Origin: Verrucomicrobiota bacterium
GTDB taxonomy: Bacteria; Verrucomicrobiota; Verrucomicrobiia; Opitutales; Opitutaceae
Direction: 5' to 3'
Assembly: GCA_023391285.1 (NCBI GenBank)
Contig: JAEWBF010000021.1
Span: forward strand, 1 to 25,522
DNA: 25,522 nucleotides
Position 1 is the first letter of the stretch, and the number at the start of each line of letters is the position of its first letter. The translations under genes and the position numbers were made by a program. Positions 7,756 to 14,315 of this stretch are shown in pieces. The notes below the pieces were generated by a model. The model did not search any database. It saw only the letters and a program-made list of their open reading frames with translations, and was not told the origin of the DNA.

Positions 7756-8774
7756 CTTCCCTCCGTCCCATCGAAATCATCGGCGGCGGGCTCGCGGGTC
7801 TCAGCCTCGGCCTCGCGCTCCGTCGCGCCGGAGTCGACGTCACCATTTTCGAAGCCGGCGACTACCCTCGCCACCGCGTCTGCGGCGAATTCATCGCCGG
7901 TCTCCCTTCGCAAACGCGCGACCGCCTCCAGCTCGATCCGTTTCTCGCCGATGCCTCGCTCAACCACGATGTCGCCTGGTTCACTCGCTCCTCGCTTTCG
8001 CGTATCCAAAAACTCCCTTCGCCCGCCTTCGGGCTGAGCCGCCACGCCCTCGATCACCGACTCGCCGACGCGTTTGTCTCCGCCGGCGGCCAACTTCGCA
8101 CTCGCACACGTCTCTCCTCGCTCGCCGACGCCCCAGGCCGCGTTTTCGCCACCGGCCGCCGTCGCGCCGCGACTCAGTGGATCGGCCTTAAAATCCACGC
8201 CCGCGATCTTCCGCTCACGCGCGATCTCGAAGTGCATCTCGGCGATCACGCCTACGTCGGACTCGCGCGCATCGAAAACGATCGCGTCAACATCTGCGGC
8301 CTCTTCCTCCGTCGCCCCCTCCGCGCCACCGGCGCCACACTCCTCCTCGCTTACCTCGACGCCGCTCGGCTCTCCTCGCTCGCCGAACGTATCGCCCACA
8401 CCCAACTTGAGGCGGATTCCTTCTGCGCCGTCGCCGCCGTCGATTTCGACCGCTCCGTTTCGCGCACCACCGACGTCCGCCTCGGCGACGCCTGCGCCAT
8501 GATCGCACCGTTCACGGGCCACGGCATGGCCATGGCCTTTCAAAGCGCGGAACTTTCCCTCGATCCGCTCCTCGCATATGCGCGGGGCGCGTCTTCCTGG
8601 CCTGACACTCGTCGCGAAGTTCACTTCGCCCTGCAGCGTCGCTTCCGCCTCCGTCTCGCATCCGCTCGCGCACTCCACCCGTTTCTTCTCCGTCCCGCGC
8701 ACCAGCGCTGTCTCGAGTTCCTCAACCGCTCGCGCCTGCTCCCGCTCCGCCCGCTTTACGCCGCATTGCACTAA
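7752..8774 (+). CDS. FAD-dependent oxidoreductase of the type III PKS operon
   Basis: The 340-residue flavoprotein is of the group that includes geranylgeranyl reductases and UbiH-type hydroxylases. It begins with the FAD-binding IEIIGGGLAGL motif (8-17) and an acidic end of beta-2 (TIFEAGD, Glu34). It carries PRHRVCGEFI (39-48), typical of this group, and the second FAD motif RLGDACAMIAPFTGHGM (243-259). The start at 7752 was chosen because the upstream in-frame extension overlaps the methyltransferase and lacks family features, while this ATG directly precedes the dinucleotide fold. It overlaps the methyltransferase stop by 4 bases and ends one base before the synthase ATG. A likely role is hydroxylation or reduction of the polyketide, by analogy with SrsC of the Streptomyces srs locus; this is inference. 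Confidence 0.85.
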   Translation: MTSLRPIEIIGGGLAGLSLGLALRRAGVDVTIFEAGDYPRHRVCGEFIAGLPSQTRDRLQLDPFLADASLNHDVAWFTRSSLSRIQKLPSPAFGLSRHALDHRLADAFVSAGGQLRTRTRLSSLADAPGRVFATGRRRAATQWIGLKIHARDLPLTRDLEVHLGDHAYVGLARIENDRVNICGLFLRRPLRATGATLLLAYLDAARLSSLAERIAHTQLEADSFCAVAAVDFDRSVSRTTDVRLGDACAMIAPFTGHGMAMAFQSAELSLDPLLAYARGASSWPDTRREVHFALQRRFRLRLASARALHPFLLRPAHQRCLEFLNRSRLLPLRPLYAALH

Positions 8775-9815
8775 ATGTTTCTCCACGCGCTTACCACCGC
8801 CGTCCCTCCCGCGTCCTTCACGCCCGCCGATTGCTGGTCGGTGGCCCAGCTCTCTCCCGTGCGCGACCGCCTCAGCCGGAAATCGCAGTTCATCCTTCGC
8901 ACCATCCTTCACGGCGATCACGGCATCGCCAAACGCCACTTCGCGACCTCCGAGCTCACCCACGTCTTCGACCTCTCGCCCGACGAGCTCAACACCCGCT
9001 TTCGTCACGAAGCACCCGCGCTCGCAAGCCGCGCCCTCACGACCGCTCTCGACCAACTTCATCTTCGTCCGACCGATCTCGACGCGCTCCTCGTCTGCAC
9101 CTGCACGGGCTATCTCTGCCCCGGCCTGACCAGCTACGTCGCCGAACAACTCGGCCTTCGCTCCAACGCCCTTCTTCAGGATCTCGTCGGCCTCGGCTGC
9201 GGCGCCGCCATTCCCATGCTGCGCAGCGCCAGCCACGTTCTCGCCGCCCACCCCGACGCGACCGTCGCCTGCATCGCCGTCGAAATCTGCTCCGCCGCGT
9301 TTTACCTCGACGACGATCCCGGCGTTCTCGTCAGCGCCTGCCTCTTCGCCGACGGTGCCGCCGCTTCGATCTGGCGCGCCAAACCTCCCGCCCATGCCGT
9401 TCCGCTCCGCGCCTTCGATTTCGATACGCTTCATCTCCCCGCCGACCGCGACAAGCTTCGGTTCGAGCAACGCAACGGCAAACTCCGCAACCTCCTCCAC
9501 CGCTCCGTCCCTGAACTCGCCTCCACTGCCGTTCGCGAACTGTGGTCCCGCCGCGGCCCTCGCGCCGTCGCCCGCGTTATCACGCATACCGGCGGCCGCG
9601 ATGTCCTCGACGCCATCGAGCCCGTCGTCGCTCCGCATTCGCTCCACGCCAGCCGCGAAGTGCTCCGCAACTTCGGCAACATGAGCAGCCCTTCCGTTCT
9701 CTTCGCCCTCGACCGCGCCCTCCACGAAGAACCGCCCAACGGCACCGGTGACTTCTGGCTCGTCTCCTTCGGCGCCGGGTTCAGCGCGCACAGCTGCCGC
9801 CTCGGAATGGCCTGA
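8775..9815 (+). CDS. Type III polyketide synthase (chalcone/stilbene synthase family)
   Basis: This homodimeric-type condensing enzyme extends an acyl-CoA starter with malonyl-CoA units and cyclises the product. All three catalytic residues are visible: Cys142 in LVGLGCGAAIPML, His271 in ITHTGGRDVLDAIE (usually HPGG; here Thr replaces Pro) and Asn302 in RNFGNMSSPSVLFALD. The CTCTGYLCPG segment (108-117) and the GFGAGF-like C-terminal loop (VSFGAGFSAHSC) also fit. Length 346 is at the short end of the family. The ATG follows the TAA of the oxidoreductase gene directly. With the methyltransferase and flavoprotein it forms an operon resembling alkylresorcinol/alkylquinone or alkylpyrone loci; the starter unit and product cannot be read from sequence. 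Confidence 0.94.
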   Translation: MFLHALTTAVPPASFTPADCWSVAQLSPVRDRLSRKSQFILRTILHGDHGIAKRHFATSELTHVFDLSPDELNTRFRHEAPALASRALTTALDQLHLRPTDLDALLVCTCTGYLCPGLTSYVAEQLGLRSNALLQDLVGLGCGAAIPMLRSASHVLAAHPDATVACIAVEICSAAFYLDDDPGVLVSACLFADGAAASIWRAKPPAHAVPLRAFDFDTLHLPADRDKLRFEQRNGKLRNLLHRSVPELASTAVRELWSRRGPRAVARVITHTGGRDVLDAIEPVVAPHSLHASREVLRNFGNMSSPSVLFALDRALHEEPPNGTGDFWLVSFGAGFSAHSCRLGMA

Positions 9816-9818
9816 TAT

Positions 9819-9898
9819 CTTTCTCTTTCCTCTTTATCTTTCTCTTTCTCCGTTCGAAGCCTCGGCCTGACGAAAGAAAGATATAAGGAAAGAGAAAG
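9819..9898 (+). repeat. Long imperfect pyrimidine/purine inverted repeat
   Basis: Between the synthase stop and the NIF3-like gene, a pyrimidine-only stretch is followed by its purine-only complement. CTTTCTCTTTCCT (9819-9831) pairs with AGGAAAGAGAAAG (9886-9898), and an inner ATCTTTCT (9836-9843) pairs with AGAAAGAT (9875-9882). It may be a transcription terminator for the polyketide operon or a dispersed repeat; the next gene starts 11 bases after the right arm. Confidence 0.7.
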
Positions 9899-9909
9899 AA
9901 GACCAAGCC

Positions 9910-10665
9910 ATGCCTAAGCTCCAAGACCTCGTCGCCCACGCCGACCGCCTCACCCGCCGCACCGCGTTCGAAGACGCCCCGGGCGCCCGCAACGGCCTTC
10001 AAGTCGCGAACCGCGGCACCGTCTCCAAAATCGGCGCCGCCGTCGACGCCGGTCTCATCCCTTTCCAACGCGCCGTCGAAGCCGGCGTCGATTTTCTCAT
10101 CGTTCATCACGGCATGTTTTGGGACATGCCCCGCCCGATCACCGGCCCCGCCTACGATCGCCTTTCCACGCTCATCTCGGGCAACTGCGCTCTATATTCC
10201 AACCACCTTCCGCTCGATTCCCACCCACGCATCGGCAACAACGCCCTCCTCGCCCGCCAGCTCGGCCTCACCGCGAATCGGGGCTTTCTCCCCAACGCCG
10301 GCGGCGACATCGGCCGCATCGCTCCCGCCGGCCGCCTCACGCGCGCCGCGCTCCGCGCGAAGCTGGAGCAACTCTACTCCCGCGTCATCCCCATCGAATA
10401 CGGCTCACCTACGCCGCGCGAAATCGCGTTCTGCAGCGGCAGCGGCAACAGCGCCGTGCCCGCCCTTCGTGATGCCGGCGTGGATACACTCGTGACCGGC
10501 GAACTTCGCGAAGAATGGTTCAACCGCGCCCAGGAAGAGAAACTCAACCTCTACCTCTGCGGTCACTACGCGACCGAGGTCCACGCCGTCAAAGCGCTTG
10601 CCGCTGCCCTCGCGAAAAAGTTCAACCTGCCCTGGGAATTCATCACCACCGACAACCCCCTCTAG
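9910..10665 (+). CDS. NIF3-like dinuclear metal-centre protein (YbgI/NGG1p family)
   Basis: The 251-residue protein matches the NIF3/YbgI family, toroidal hexamers with a two-metal site of unsettled biochemical function; some members have been linked to GTP cyclohydrolase-like or nucleotide-processing roles. The metal-ligand segments are visible: DFLIVHHGMFW (His66, His67), LYSNHLPLDSHP (about 95-106) and the C-terminal LCGHYATEVHAVKAL. It lacks the large PII-like insertion of long members, consistent with its length. The start is a single ATG after a purine-rich stretch (AAGGAAAGAG about 17 bases upstream) that is part of the inverted repeat, so its use as a ribosome-binding site is uncertain. 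It precedes aroQ on the same strand. Confidence 0.9.
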   Translation: MPKLQDLVAHADRLTRRTAFEDAPGARNGLQVANRGTVSKIGAAVDAGLIPFQRAVEAGVDFLIVHHGMFWDMPRPITGPAYDRLSTLISGNCALYSNHLPLDSHPRIGNNALLARQLGLTANRGFLPNAGGDIGRIAPAGRLTRAALRAKLEQLYSRVIPIEYGSPTPREIAFCSGSGNSAVPALRDAGVDTLVTGELREEWFNRAQEEKLNLYLCGHYATEVHAVKALAAALAKKFNLPWEFITTDNPL

Positions 10666-10672
10666 TTCGAAC

Positions 10673-10697
10673 TGGAGGGCGCCGCGCCGTCGGCGCC
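10673..10697 (+). repeat. GC-rich palindrome, possible REP variant
   Basis: Seven-base arms GGCGCCG (10678-10684) and CGGCGCC (10691-10697) flank CGCCGT just after the NIF3-like stop codon. The left flank TGGAGG resembles that of the hairpin at 4001 and the TGTAGG of the REP-like copies. It could be a terminator hairpin, but no T-run follows immediately. Confidence 0.5.
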
Positions 10698-10729
10698 GCG
10701 GCTTCAGACGCAAAAATCCTTCTTTCCCC

Positions 10730-10755
10730 TTTCGTGTATTTCGTGTGTTTCGTAG
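10730..10755 (+). repeat. Dispersed TTTCGTGT-type repeat
   Basis: The stretch TTTCGTGTA, TTTCGTGTG, TTTCGTAG is three near-identical 9-base units upstream of aroQ. Its reverse complement matches the spaced CACGGAA units at 5280-5314. It does not appear to be coding and ends 16 bases before the aroQ ATG. Confidence 0.5.
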
Positions 10756-10771
10756 TGATCCGCTCCACTCG

Positions 10772-11200
10772 ATGAAACGCCTCGCCATCCTCAACGGCCC
10801 CAATCTCGACCGCCTTGGCAAACGCGAACCCGAAATCTACGGCCGCGCCACCCTCGCCGATCTCGAGCAAGCGCTTCGCGCTGAATTCTCCTCGGCCGCC
10901 CAACTCGACTTTTTCCAATCGAACCACGAGGGCGCACTCATCGACAAGATCGCCGCGCTCGCCGAAGCGAAATTCGACGGCTTAGTCCTCAACGGCGCCG
11001 CCTTCACCCACACCAGCGTCGCCCTCCGCGACGCTCTCGCCGGCTCCGGCCTGCGCTGCGTCGAAGTTCACATTTCCAACATCTACAAGCGCGAAGAGTT
11101 TCGCCACCTTTCCCTCACCGCGCCCGTCTGCGTCGCCGTCATCACCGGGCTCGGCCTCGAGGGTTACCACGCCGCCGTTCGTTTCCTCCTGAAAGCGTGA
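10772..11200 (+). CDS. aroQ: 3-dehydroquinate dehydratase, type II
   Basis: AroQ dehydrates 3-dehydroquinate to 3-dehydroshikimate, the third step of the shikimate pathway, as a dodecamer in the cytoplasm. The 142-residue product shows the family blocks in order: LAILNGPNLDRLGKREPEIYG (written here as LAILNGPNLDRLG then KREPEIYG, with Asn, Arg and catalytic Tyr24), FFQSNHEGALID (about 49-60), LVLNGAAFTHTSVALRDAL (with Asn and the Thr/Ser substrate contacts) and VEVHISNIYKREEFRH (catalytic His and Arg). Type II enzymes are about 145 residues. An in-frame upstream extension to 10598 overlaps the NIF3-like gene and a repeat and was rejected. The stop overlaps the start of the NusG paralogue. Confidence 0.96.
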   Translation: MKRLAILNGPNLDRLGKREPEIYGRATLADLEQALRAEFSSAAQLDFFQSNHEGALIDKIAALAEAKFDGLVLNGAAFTHTSVALRDALAGSGLRCVEVHISNIYKREEFRHLSLTAPVCVAVITGLGLEGYHAAVRFLLKA

Positions 11201-11742
11201 TGTCGGTCGATCTGTCCCCGCGCGACGTCCCGCCGCCGTTCGCGCCCGCACCCGAAGGCCAAGTCTGGCTCGTCTGCCACACCAAACCGCGCTGCGAAAA
11301 AAAGTTCGCCGCGCTCATGGGCGCCGAGCGCATGCCCCATTATCTGCCCCTGGTTTCCAGCGTGCGCAAATACCGCTCGCAGACGAAGCGCTTCACCAAG
11401 CCGCTCTTCGCCGGCTACGTCTTCGCTTGCGTTCCCGACGATCGCAAAGCCCGCATCTATCAGCAGGACCTCCTCGCCCGCGCCATTCCCGTCGACGACG
11501 AACCGCGCTTTCTCCGCCAGCTCGAAGACGTCAAACTCATCGTCGCGTCCGGCTACGAGTTGTCCGTCATGCCGCTCCTCTCCCGCGGCCGGCGCGTGAA
11601 AATCGTTGGCGGTCCGCTGCATGGACTCGAGGGTTTCGTCGACGATCCATCGAACCCCCGCGGAATCGTGCTGTCCGTTGACGTGCTCCGCCAAGGCCTC
11701 CTTGTCCGAGTCCCCGCGGAGAGCCTGGAAGCTCTCCCCTAG
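11200..11742 (+). CDS. Specialised NusG paralogue (RfaH/UpxY/LoaP-like antiterminator)
   Basis: The 180-residue protein has a NusG N-terminal domain (WLVCHTKPRCEKKFA at about 23-37 and KPLFAGYVFACV at about 66-77, where NusG has RPLFPGYVLV) and a C-terminal KOW domain (GRRVKIVGGPLHGLEGFV, about 129-146). The divergence from the housekeeping NusG pattern and the absence of rplK/secE neighbours indicate a paralogue that binds RNA polymerase and acts on selected operons. Its ATG shares the A of the aroQ TGA stop (TGATG), so it should be translationally coupled; a GTG three bases earlier is an alternative start. The next gene on the strand encodes an envelope protein. Target operon is unknown. 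Confidence 0.85.
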   Translation: MSVDLSPRDVPPPFAPAPEGQVWLVCHTKPRCEKKFAALMGAERMPHYLPLVSSVRKYRSQTKRFTKPLFAGYVFACVPDDRKARIYQQDLLARAIPVDDEPRFLRQLEDVKLIVASGYELSVMPLLSRGRRVKIVGGPLHGLEGFVDDPSNPRGIVLSVDVLRQGLLVRVPAESLEALP

Positions 11743-11777
11743 CGTGGTCTCTAAGAGATAACTTCATTCCTTTCCGT

Positions 11778-11805
11778 CTGTCATTCCGAACGCAGCGAAG
11801 AATTC
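11778..11805 (+). repeat. Dispersed CATTCCGA-type repeat
   Basis: CTGTCATTCCGAACGCAGC followed by GAAGAATTC closely resembles a short non-coding sequence (cattccgagc-gaagcgaggaat type) that I recognise from the intergenic regions of many bacterial genomes. The minus-strand shadow reads RILRCVRND, a familiar spurious peptide. It lies between the NusG paralogue and the outer-membrane protein gene. Confidence 0.55.
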
Positions 11806-11888
11806 GAATACCTGTGTGCGCCCGTTCCGCGTCGCCGCGTCCCACGGCTGTTCGCTCCTGCGCTTCGCTTAACCTTCCCCTCGGCTCC

Positions 11889-12860
11889 ATGCCCGCCCTT
11901 CGTCACCCCGTGCTGCGCGTCATTCTTCCTCTCGCTTTCCTGAGCATTGCCGCCGTCGCCCCGCTATCGGCTGCGACGCCTCCTCCGACTCAGCCGGCCG
12001 AAACCAGTCCCCGCGATGACGCCGATCCGTCACCCGCCGCTCGCGTGCTCGCGATGCCGCGCGAAGCCTTCGACTCCTCGCGCCGCGCGCTCGCCAGCTT
12101 CATCGATAACCTTCCCGAACTCCCCGATCTGGGCCTTCCCAATTTCGACCGCTCCGGCGACTTCCGCCTCTACCTCCGACCACGCTTCGGCGATCTTCGC
12201 GACGAGGATTATTTCCGCATGCTCATCGGCGCACGCGTAAAGGTCAGCGAGCGTCTCGAGAGCAGCGCCGAGCTCGGCACCTACGTCACCAACGGTCTTC
12301 GCGACAACGCCGGCAACGGCCTCTATCAGTTTCGCACCGGCCTCAAATACGAGGTGGCAACGTCCCCCGACGAGGGTTGGTCCTACGGCCTCGACTGGGT
12401 CACGCCCGTCAGCCGCCCGCCACTCAACATCACCGACGGTCTTCGTCACACGCTGCCTTACGTCACCTACACGCGCACCCTTTCGCCCAAACACGCGCTC
12501 GTCGGCTTCGTCACGCTCGGCGCCGATTTCATCGATCACACGAGCCTCCCCGAATATCTCGCCGAGAACCAGCTTCGCGCGAACAATCTGATCCTCACCC
12601 TCGGCGTCGCCCGCGAATGGCGCCGGATGCACGTCATCATCCGCGTCTTCGACGCCAACACCGCTCCTCTTAGCGGCGAATCCGAAAACGTCTTCGGCAT
12701 CCGGCCCAGCTTGGGCGTGCCCATTCTCCGCCGTCCCGACGGTTCCCCGCGCGCCACCGTCACCTTCGAAACGCGCGCCGTATGGGGCCCCGACGGTTTC
12801 GAAACCGGACTCAACACCCGCGTCCGTTTCGATCTCCGCTACCGCCGCGGCCGCGAATAA
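11889..12860 (+). CDS. Predicted outer-membrane beta-barrel protein
   Basis: The 323-residue product was not assigned to a named family. It begins with a good signal peptide (MPALRHPVLRVILPLAFLSIAAVAP... cleaved after LSAA, about residue 29), then a proline-rich linker. The remainder, from about residue 95, alternates in short amphipathic strands (FRLYLRPRFGDL, RMLIGARVKVSERL, LYQFRTGLKYEVA, YGLDWVTPVS, ATVTFETRAVWG) and ends in RVRFDLRYRRGRE, consistent with a beta barrel. The start at 11889 was chosen because the signal peptide begins there; the upstream in-frame segment contains a dispersed repeat. It follows the NusG paralogue by 146 bp and could be a target of it. Function unknown. Confidence 0.75.
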   Translation: MPALRHPVLRVILPLAFLSIAAVAPLSAATPPPTQPAETSPRDDADPSPAARVLAMPREAFDSSRRALASFIDNLPELPDLGLPNFDRSGDFRLYLRPRFGDLRDEDYFRMLIGARVKVSERLESSAELGTYVTNGLRDNAGNGLYQFRTGLKYEVATSPDEGWSYGLDWVTPVSRPPLNITDGLRHTLPYVTYTRTLSPKHALVGFVTLGADFIDHTSLPEYLAENQLRANNLILTLGVAREWRRMHVIIRVFDANTAPLSGESENVFGIRPSLGVPILRRPDGSPRATVTFETRAVWGPDGFETGLNTRVRFDLRYRRGRE

Positions 12861-12873
12861 CCGCGCCGTAATA

Positions 12874-12901
12874 TGTAGGGCGGGGTCTCCGGACCCCGCC
12901 G
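12874..12901 (+). repeat. REP-like palindrome, copy 3
   Basis: ATGTAG flank, then arms GGCGGGGTC (12879-12887) and GACCCCGCC (12892-12900) around TCCG. It lies between the converging outer-membrane protein gene and pgpA, 13 bases after the former's stop. Confidence 0.85.
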
Positions 12902-12982
12902 TTCCCCACGGTCGTTCTGAAGAAGCGAACTTTCCGCGTGCGCCTTCTCCGCGCAATCGCGCTCCCACGAGCGCCGTTTCCC

Positions 12983-13498
12983 TCACCCCCAAGTCATCCA
13001 AGCTATTTTCCCGACGTGCATCGTCGCGCACGCCGCCAGCGCCGCCACCACGTCGTCCATCACCACGCCCCAGCCCGCGGGCAAGTCCTGCAGCCGTTTG
13101 ATCCCAAATGGCTTCAAGATATCGAACACCCGGAACAGCCCAAGCCCGATCAACAGCAGCGCCCATTGCGGGACCACGCCCATCAACGCCGGCCAGCCTA
13201 AAAAACACAGCGGCATCGCCACGAATTCATCCAAAATCACCTGCCCCGGATCGCGCTTCCCTAACCGAAATTCCGCTTCGCCGCACAACGCCACCGCCAC
13301 ATACACGCCCACCGCGCTGAAGATCAACGCGCCCACCGGCCCAAGCGGATGGAAGAACACCGTGAAATAAAGCAGCCCCGCGACCGATCCCCATGTCCCC
13401 GGCGCCGGCAGCTTCCGCCCCACCGGCCCCAACGTCGCGCACGTCAGCACCGTTTTCGTCGGCAAAAACCTCGGCCAAATCGGCTGCTTCCAGCGCAT
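12983..13498 (-). CDS. pgpA: Phosphatidylglycerophosphatase A
   Basis: PgpA removes the phosphate from phosphatidylglycerophosphate to give phosphatidylglycerol at the inner membrane. The 171-residue protein has the family motifs in order: GPVGRKLPAPGTWGSV (25-40), KRDPGQVILDEFVAM (about 81-95, with the conserved Asp and Glu likely binding Mg2+), FRVFDILKPFGIKRLQ (about 121-136) and GWGVVMDDVVAA (about 142-153). Three or four hydrophobic segments are interspersed. It starts 4 bases after the pgsA stop codon, so the two consecutive steps of phosphatidylglycerol synthesis are co-transcribed, pgsA first. Length is typical. Confidence 0.95.
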   Translation of the reverse strand: MRWKQPIWPRFLPTKTVLTCATLGPVGRKLPAPGTWGSVAGLLYFTVFFHPLGPVGALIFSAVGVYVAVALCGEAEFRLGKRDPGQVILDEFVAMPLCFLGWPALMGVVPQWALLLIGLGLFRVFDILKPFGIKRLQDLPAGWGVVMDDVVAALAACATMHVGKIAWMTWG

Positions 13499-13502
13499 CG
13501 TC

Positions 13503-14099
13503 TCAACTCATCACCACGTGTCCGTGACGCCGGAAATACGTCGCGCCCGAGGTGATCGTCAGCACCGCCGAAAGCGCATACAACCCAATCCCTATCCAGT
13601 TTACGGATACCACCCACCAGGCTTCCTCTCCCTGAAACAGCTCCGCAAAATCCCGTCCAAACATCCGCGATCCCAGCAGCCATCCGATCGCGTTAAGCTG
13701 AATGAAGGTCTTCAATTTCCCCCCGGCGTCCGCTTCCACCACGATCCCTTTAGCGGCCGCCGCCATTCGCAATCCCGACACCACAAATTCCCGGCAAAGG
13801 ATACATAGCAACGCGATCATCGCCTCGATCTGGTGCCCCATGAAATAGTTCCCGTTCACCAGCGCGATCATCACCCCGAGCACCATCACCTTGTCGATGA
13901 CCGCGTCCATGAACCGGCCGAAATTCGAAACCTGCCCGCTCTCGCGCGCCACTTTCCCATCGAGCCAGTCCGTCAACGCCGCCGCGATGAACAACCAGAA
14001 GGCCAGCGTCGCCGCCCACTGAAATTCCGCATACATCAACGCCACGATGGCGAACATCGCCGGCAGTCGTGAGAAGGTCAGGATGTTCGGTAGGTTCAT
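13503..14099 (-). CDS. pgsA: CDP-diacylglycerol--glycerol-3-phosphate 3-phosphatidyltransferase
   Basis: PgsA makes phosphatidylglycerophosphate from CDP-diacylglycerol and glycerol-3-phosphate, the committed step to phosphatidylglycerol. The 198-residue membrane protein opens with MNLPNILTFSRL, the typical N-terminus, and carries the CDP-alcohol phosphotransferase signature DGKVAR...G...D...D (about 45-67: DGKVARESGQVSNFGRFMDA then VIDK). About five hydrophobic helices follow. The start at 14099 was chosen because the homologous N-terminus begins there; the frame remains open upstream through a REP-like element without recognisable protein. It forms an operon with pgpA and diverges from coaD across 216 bp. 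Confidence 0.95.
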   Translation of the reverse strand: MNLPNILTFSRLPAMFAIVALMYAEFQWAATLAFWLFIAAALTDWLDGKVARESGQVSNFGRFMDAVIDKVMVLGVMIALVNGNYFMGHQIEAMIALLCILCREFVVSGLRMAAAAKGIVVEADAGGKLKTFIQLNAIGWLLGSRMFGRDFAELFQGEEAWWVVSVNWIGIGLYALSAVLTITSGATYFRRHGHVVMS

Positions 14100-14172
14100 G
14101 CGAAGCGAAGACCTGCCAACCACACGCCAATCCGCGCCGATGGCAATAGCAGACACCCCCGCCGCGCCTCCG

Positions 14173-14201
14173 TTGTAGGGCGGGGACACCCGACCCCGCC
14201 G
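14173..14201 (+). repeat. REP-like palindrome, copy 4 (variant loop)
   Basis: TTGTAG flank with arms GGCGGGG (14179-14185) and CCCCGCC (14194-14200). The interior reads ACACCCGA instead of TCTCCCGA, which shortens the perfect stem to 7 bp. It lies between the divergent pgsA and coaD genes, so it cannot be a terminator for either. Confidence 0.82.
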
Positions 14202-14315
14202 CGTCACTGCACACGTCCTGCATCGTCGCGGGCCGCTCCACGAGCGTTCCACATCGCCGGCCGCAAAAAACCGCATCGCCACATCCCGCACGTTTCCCTT
14301 TCCTCCCCCCACATC

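Noticed and set aside
7725..9791. 688-residue open frame on the minus strand
   Set aside because: It lies entirely opposite the polyketide operon, is dominated by Gly/Ala/Glu/Val/Arg without any domain, and reflects the composition of the true genes on the other strand.
11200..11742. Housekeeping NusG
   Set aside because: The motif wording (KPLFAGYVFACV) is paralogue-like and the usual secE-nusG-rplK neighbourhood is absent, though a genome-wide check is needed to be certain.
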